Below are positions 61,743 through 64,000 of a stretch of 64,000 bases of DNA, piece after piece. Source of the DNA: Thalassomonas actiniarum (lineage in GTDB: Bacteria > Pseudomonadota > Gammaproteobacteria > Enterobacterales > Alteromonadaceae). Position 1 is the stretch's first letter. Every line of letters starts with the position of its first letter. The DNA is taken from the NCBI RefSeq assembly GCF_000948975.2, contig NZ_CP059736.1, positions 124,001 to 188,000 of the forward strand, given 5' to 3'. The translations under genes were made by a program, and so were the position numbers. The notes beneath the pieces were generated by a model. It was not told the origin of the DNA. It ran no database searches and saw nothing but the letters and a program-made list of their open reading frames with translations.

Positions 61743-64000
61743 TTGGAGCCATCTACACCCGATCATCGCATCTTGATGGTAAATGCTTTACAGGAAATAA
61801 AAGCGCTAAAATCCCGTATTAACGGTTACCAGGCGGCAGAAAATGAGCCCATTGCCATTATTGGTATGGCTTGCCGTTTTCCGGGTGGAGCAAACGATCC
61901 CCATCGCTATTGGCAGTTGTTACGTGATGGCCGGGATGCCATTGCCGAAGTTCCGAGTGCACGCTGGAACCTGGAGCAATTTTACGCGCTTGACCGCGAA
62001 GCTTTTGGCAAAATGTATAGCCGCTGCGGCGGATTTGTTGAAGATATCGACGGCTTTGATGCGGGCTTTTTTGGCATTTCGCCAAGAGAGGCGCAAACCA
62101 TGGATCCGCACCAGCGCATCTTGCTGGAAGTCTGCTGGGAAACGCTGGAATATGCCAATATTCTGCCGTCGTCGTTAGCGGGCAGTAATACCGGGGTATT
62201 TATCGGCGTTAGCAGCATGGATCAGATTGTCAATCAGTTCGGTGAGGCTCGCCTGACAGATGTCGGACCATATCATGGCTCAGGTTGCGCCCTGGCGCCG
62301 ATCGCGGGCCGGGTTTCCTTTAACTTTGGTTTTAACGGTCCGAGTATGGTCGTCGATACCGCCTGCTCCTCTTCATTACTTTCATTGCATTTAGCCGCCG
62401 AAAGCCTGCGCCGTCAAGAATGCGATTTGGCGCTGGCCGGCGGCACACACTTTTTGTTTCATCCCGGATATTCGATCGCTTTTTGCAAGGCCAATATGCT
62501 GTCTGAGGACGGGCGCTGTAAAACATTCGATGCTAAAGCCAACGGCTATGTCCGCGGCGAAGGTTGCGGTGTTGTGGCCTTAAAACGTTTATCGGATGCA
62601 CAAAGTGACGGTGATACTATTTTGGCTTTGCTGCGCGGCTCTGCCGTTAATCAGGACGGCGCCAGTGGCGGCTTAACGGTACCGAACGGACCGGCGCAGG
62701 AGCAGGTGATCAAAAAGGCATTGGCAAGGGCCGGACTCGATGCCGCGAGTGTCGATTATATTGAAGCACATGGCACAGGAACGCCGCTGGGGGATCCGAT
62801 TGAAATCGGCGCCTTAGGCAATGTCTTTAAGCAGCCCTTGCTGGTGGGCTCGGTTAAAACCAATGTCGGTCATCTTGAAGCAAGCGCCGGCATAGCTGCA
62901 GCCATTAAGGTGGCTTTGTCTTTGCAGCATCAATCCATACCGGCGCATTTACACTTTAACAAGCCCAATCCCTTGATCCCCTGGTCTGAAACAGACATTA
63001 AAGTACCTACCCGTTTGACGCCATGGCATAAGCAAGAAGGTGAGCAGCGTGTGGCAGGTATCAGCTCTTTTGGCTTTAGCGGTACCAATGTTCACCTGCT
63101 GATGTCAGATCTGCCAGGGGCAAAGGCTAAACCACAAAGCCAGGCAGCAAGGGCAGAGCAGCTGTTAACCTTATCGGCCCGTCATATCGACGCCTTAAAG
63201 GCGCTGGCCAAACGATGGGCAGAGGGCCCCCTGGCCGAAAAGGATGCCGACTTTGCCGCCTTGTGTGCCGGCGCCGCTCATTATCGCAGTGCATTTAAAG
63301 TACGCTTGGGATTAGTCGCCGACAGTGCGGCCAAGGCCCGTGTCTTGTTACTGGAATTTGCCGACAAGGGCCAAGCCGGGGGCATAAGCCTTGCCGAGGT
63401 GCCCGAGGAAGTGCCTGGGGTCGCTTTTTTATTTACCGGGCAGGGGGCGCAATATCCCGGCATGGGGCAAGCGCTCTATCAAGATGAAGCTGTCTTTCGC
63501 GAAGCAATCGATGAATGTGCCGCCTTGCTGGGGAATTATCGCGACATTGACTTACTCGACTTGTTATACCCAGAATCCCCCCGGACAGACACAGGTTTGC
63601 TCAATGAAACCGGCAATACCCAGCCCGCCTTGTTCTGCTTTGAGTATGCCCTGGCCCGTTTGTGGCAATCCCGGGGCATACAGCCGGCGGCCCTGATGGG
63701 GCATAGTGTCGGAGAATATGTTGCCGCCTGCCTGGCGGGCGTTTTTTCCCTGGCAGATGCGCTGAAGCTGATTGCTGCCCGTGGCCGTCTGATGCAGGCT
63801 CTGCCGACAGGCGGCGCCATGGCCGCGATATTGGCCGCGCCTGAGCGTGTCGAATCCCTGGTGGCGAGCAATGCCGACAACCTGTCTGTCGCGGCCTACA
63901 ATGCCCCGAGGAATACTGTGGTGTCGGGGGACAGCCAGGCGCTTGATACCTTGCTGGCGCTATTGCAGGAGCAGGGAATCGAATACCGCCGCCTCGCGGT
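61743..64000 (+). CDS. Type I modular polyketide synthase, N-terminal part (KS-AT visible, runs past window)
   Basis: Open for 752 codons to the window end, starting with TTG at 61743 (GGGAAGAG 7 nt upstream; ATG 61776 lacks a ribosome site). First 40 residues include a predicted coiled coil (LMVNALQEIKALKSRINGYQ), likely an N-terminal docking helix. KS: IAIIGMACRFPGG, active-site Cys in VVDTACSSSLLSLH, His in EAHGTGTPLGDPIE and KTNVGHLEASAG. AT begins GVAFLFTGQGAQYPGMG with Ser in GHSVGEYVAA; the GHSVG and later residues do not settle malonyl versus methylmalonyl specificity. Not iterative-type by this length alone. Downstream modules are outside the window. Confidence 0.95.
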   Translation, partial: MEPSTPDHRILMVNALQEIKALKSRINGYQAAENEPIAIIGMACRFPGGANDPHRYWQLLRDGRDAIAEVPSARWNLEQFYALDREAFGKMYSRCGGFVEDIDGFDAGFFGISPREAQTMDPHQRILLEVCWETLEYANILPSSLAGSNTGVFIGVSSMDQIVNQFGEARLTDVGPYHGSGCALAPIAGRVSFNFGFNGPSMVVDTACSSSLLSLHLAAESLRRQECDLALAGGTHFLFHPGYSIAFCKANMLSEDGRCKTFDAKANGYVRGEGCGVVALKRLSDAQSDGDTILALLRGSAVNQDGASGGLTVPNGPAQEQVIKKALARAGLDAASVDYIEAHGTGTPLGDPIEIGALGNVFKQPLLVGSVKTNVGHLEASAGIAAAIKVALSLQHQSIPAHLHFNKPNPLIPWSETDIKVPTRLTPWHKQEGEQRVAGISSFGFSGTNVHLLMSDLPGAKAKPQSQAARAEQLLTLSARHIDALKALAKRWAEGPLAEKDADFAALCAGAAHYRSAFKVRLGLVADSAAKARVLLLEFADKGQAGGISLAEVPEEVPGVAFLFTGQGAQYPGMGQALYQDEAVFREAIDECAALLGNYRDIDLLDLLYPESPRTDTGLLNETGNTQPALFCFEYALARLWQSRGIQPAALMGHSVGEYVAACLAGVFSLADALKLIAARGRLMQALPTGGAMAAILAAPERVESLVASNADNLSVAAYNAPRNTVVSGDSQALDTLLALLQEQGIEYRRLA

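Noticed and set aside
1-64000. CRISPR arrays, rRNA, tRNA, complete insertion sequences, prophage genes
   Set aside because: Looked for regularly spaced repeats, cloverleaf sequences, rRNA signatures, transposase genes with terminal repeats and phage structural genes; found none beyond the fragments listed.

Overview
The window looks like chromosomal DNA of a marine, heterotrophic gammaproteobacterium of the Alteromonadales/Colwelliaceae type (Thalassomonas-like). This is inferred from the gene styles: a sugar-type TonB-dependent receptor with a carboxypeptidase-like N-domain, a PEP-CTERM protein, VP-rich secreted Ig/TSP3 proteins, a type I polyketide synthase, a type III secretion chaperone/effector pair and a bufferin operon. 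I saw no rRNA, tRNA, CRISPR array or intact insertion sequence. Base composition is mixed: 10.3-11.5 kb, 13.6-15.4 kb and 33.5-36.3 kb are AT-rich and accessory-like, while the RND pump, isoquinoline oxidoreductase and PKS regions are richer in GC.

Layout. 1-3.2 kb: a TonB receptor (cut by the window edge) divergent from an AllA-like gene, with two palindromic operators between them. 3.4-10.4 kb: a minus-strand operon of two giant secreted proteins (one ending in a JAMM peptidase domain, one with calcium-binding TSP3 repeats) around a small exported protein, then a PEP-CTERM gene under a probable cyclic-di-GMP-I riboswitch. 11.3-15.4 kb: an accessory stretch with a transposase remnant, a solitary TIR protein, a SymE-like toxin with a probable antisense RNA, a LytTR remnant and small orphan genes. 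15.5-18.5 kb: purU and a CsgG-like/LPP20-like lipoprotein pair. 19.4-23.6 kb: an AraC regulator facing a YHS-bufA1-bufB-bufC-DoxX operon. 23.7-28.3 kb: HxlR regulator, xdhC and iorAB.

28.7-33.5 kb holds what I think is the most interesting unit: a translationally coupled three-gene operon encoding a TIR-NACHT-pentapeptide-repeat protein, a patatin phospholipase and a HAD phosphatase, which looks like an anti-phage or abortive-infection system. It is followed by small orphan genes (33.6-36.3 kb), an HDOD protein, a decayed sensor-propeller gene, motAB, yjdM and several further broken genes (37-45 kb).

45.4-49.6 kb: an RND efflux pair. 50-51.4 kb: an S41 peptidase. 51.5-53.4 kb: a CesT-type chaperone with a papain/transglutaminase-like Cys-His-Asp effector, without any secretion apparatus nearby. 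53.5-54.1 kb: a second copy of the SymE/antisense module, whose leader and antisense terminator are conserved with the first copy 41 kb away. 54.1-58.7 kb: small redox and regulatory genes, two of them broken. 58.7-59.9 kb: a TetR repressor and an SDR gene whose promoter is bracketed by palindromes. 60.1 kb: a ChrR-type cupin. 61.7 kb to the window end: the start of a large modular PKS (KS-AT visible).
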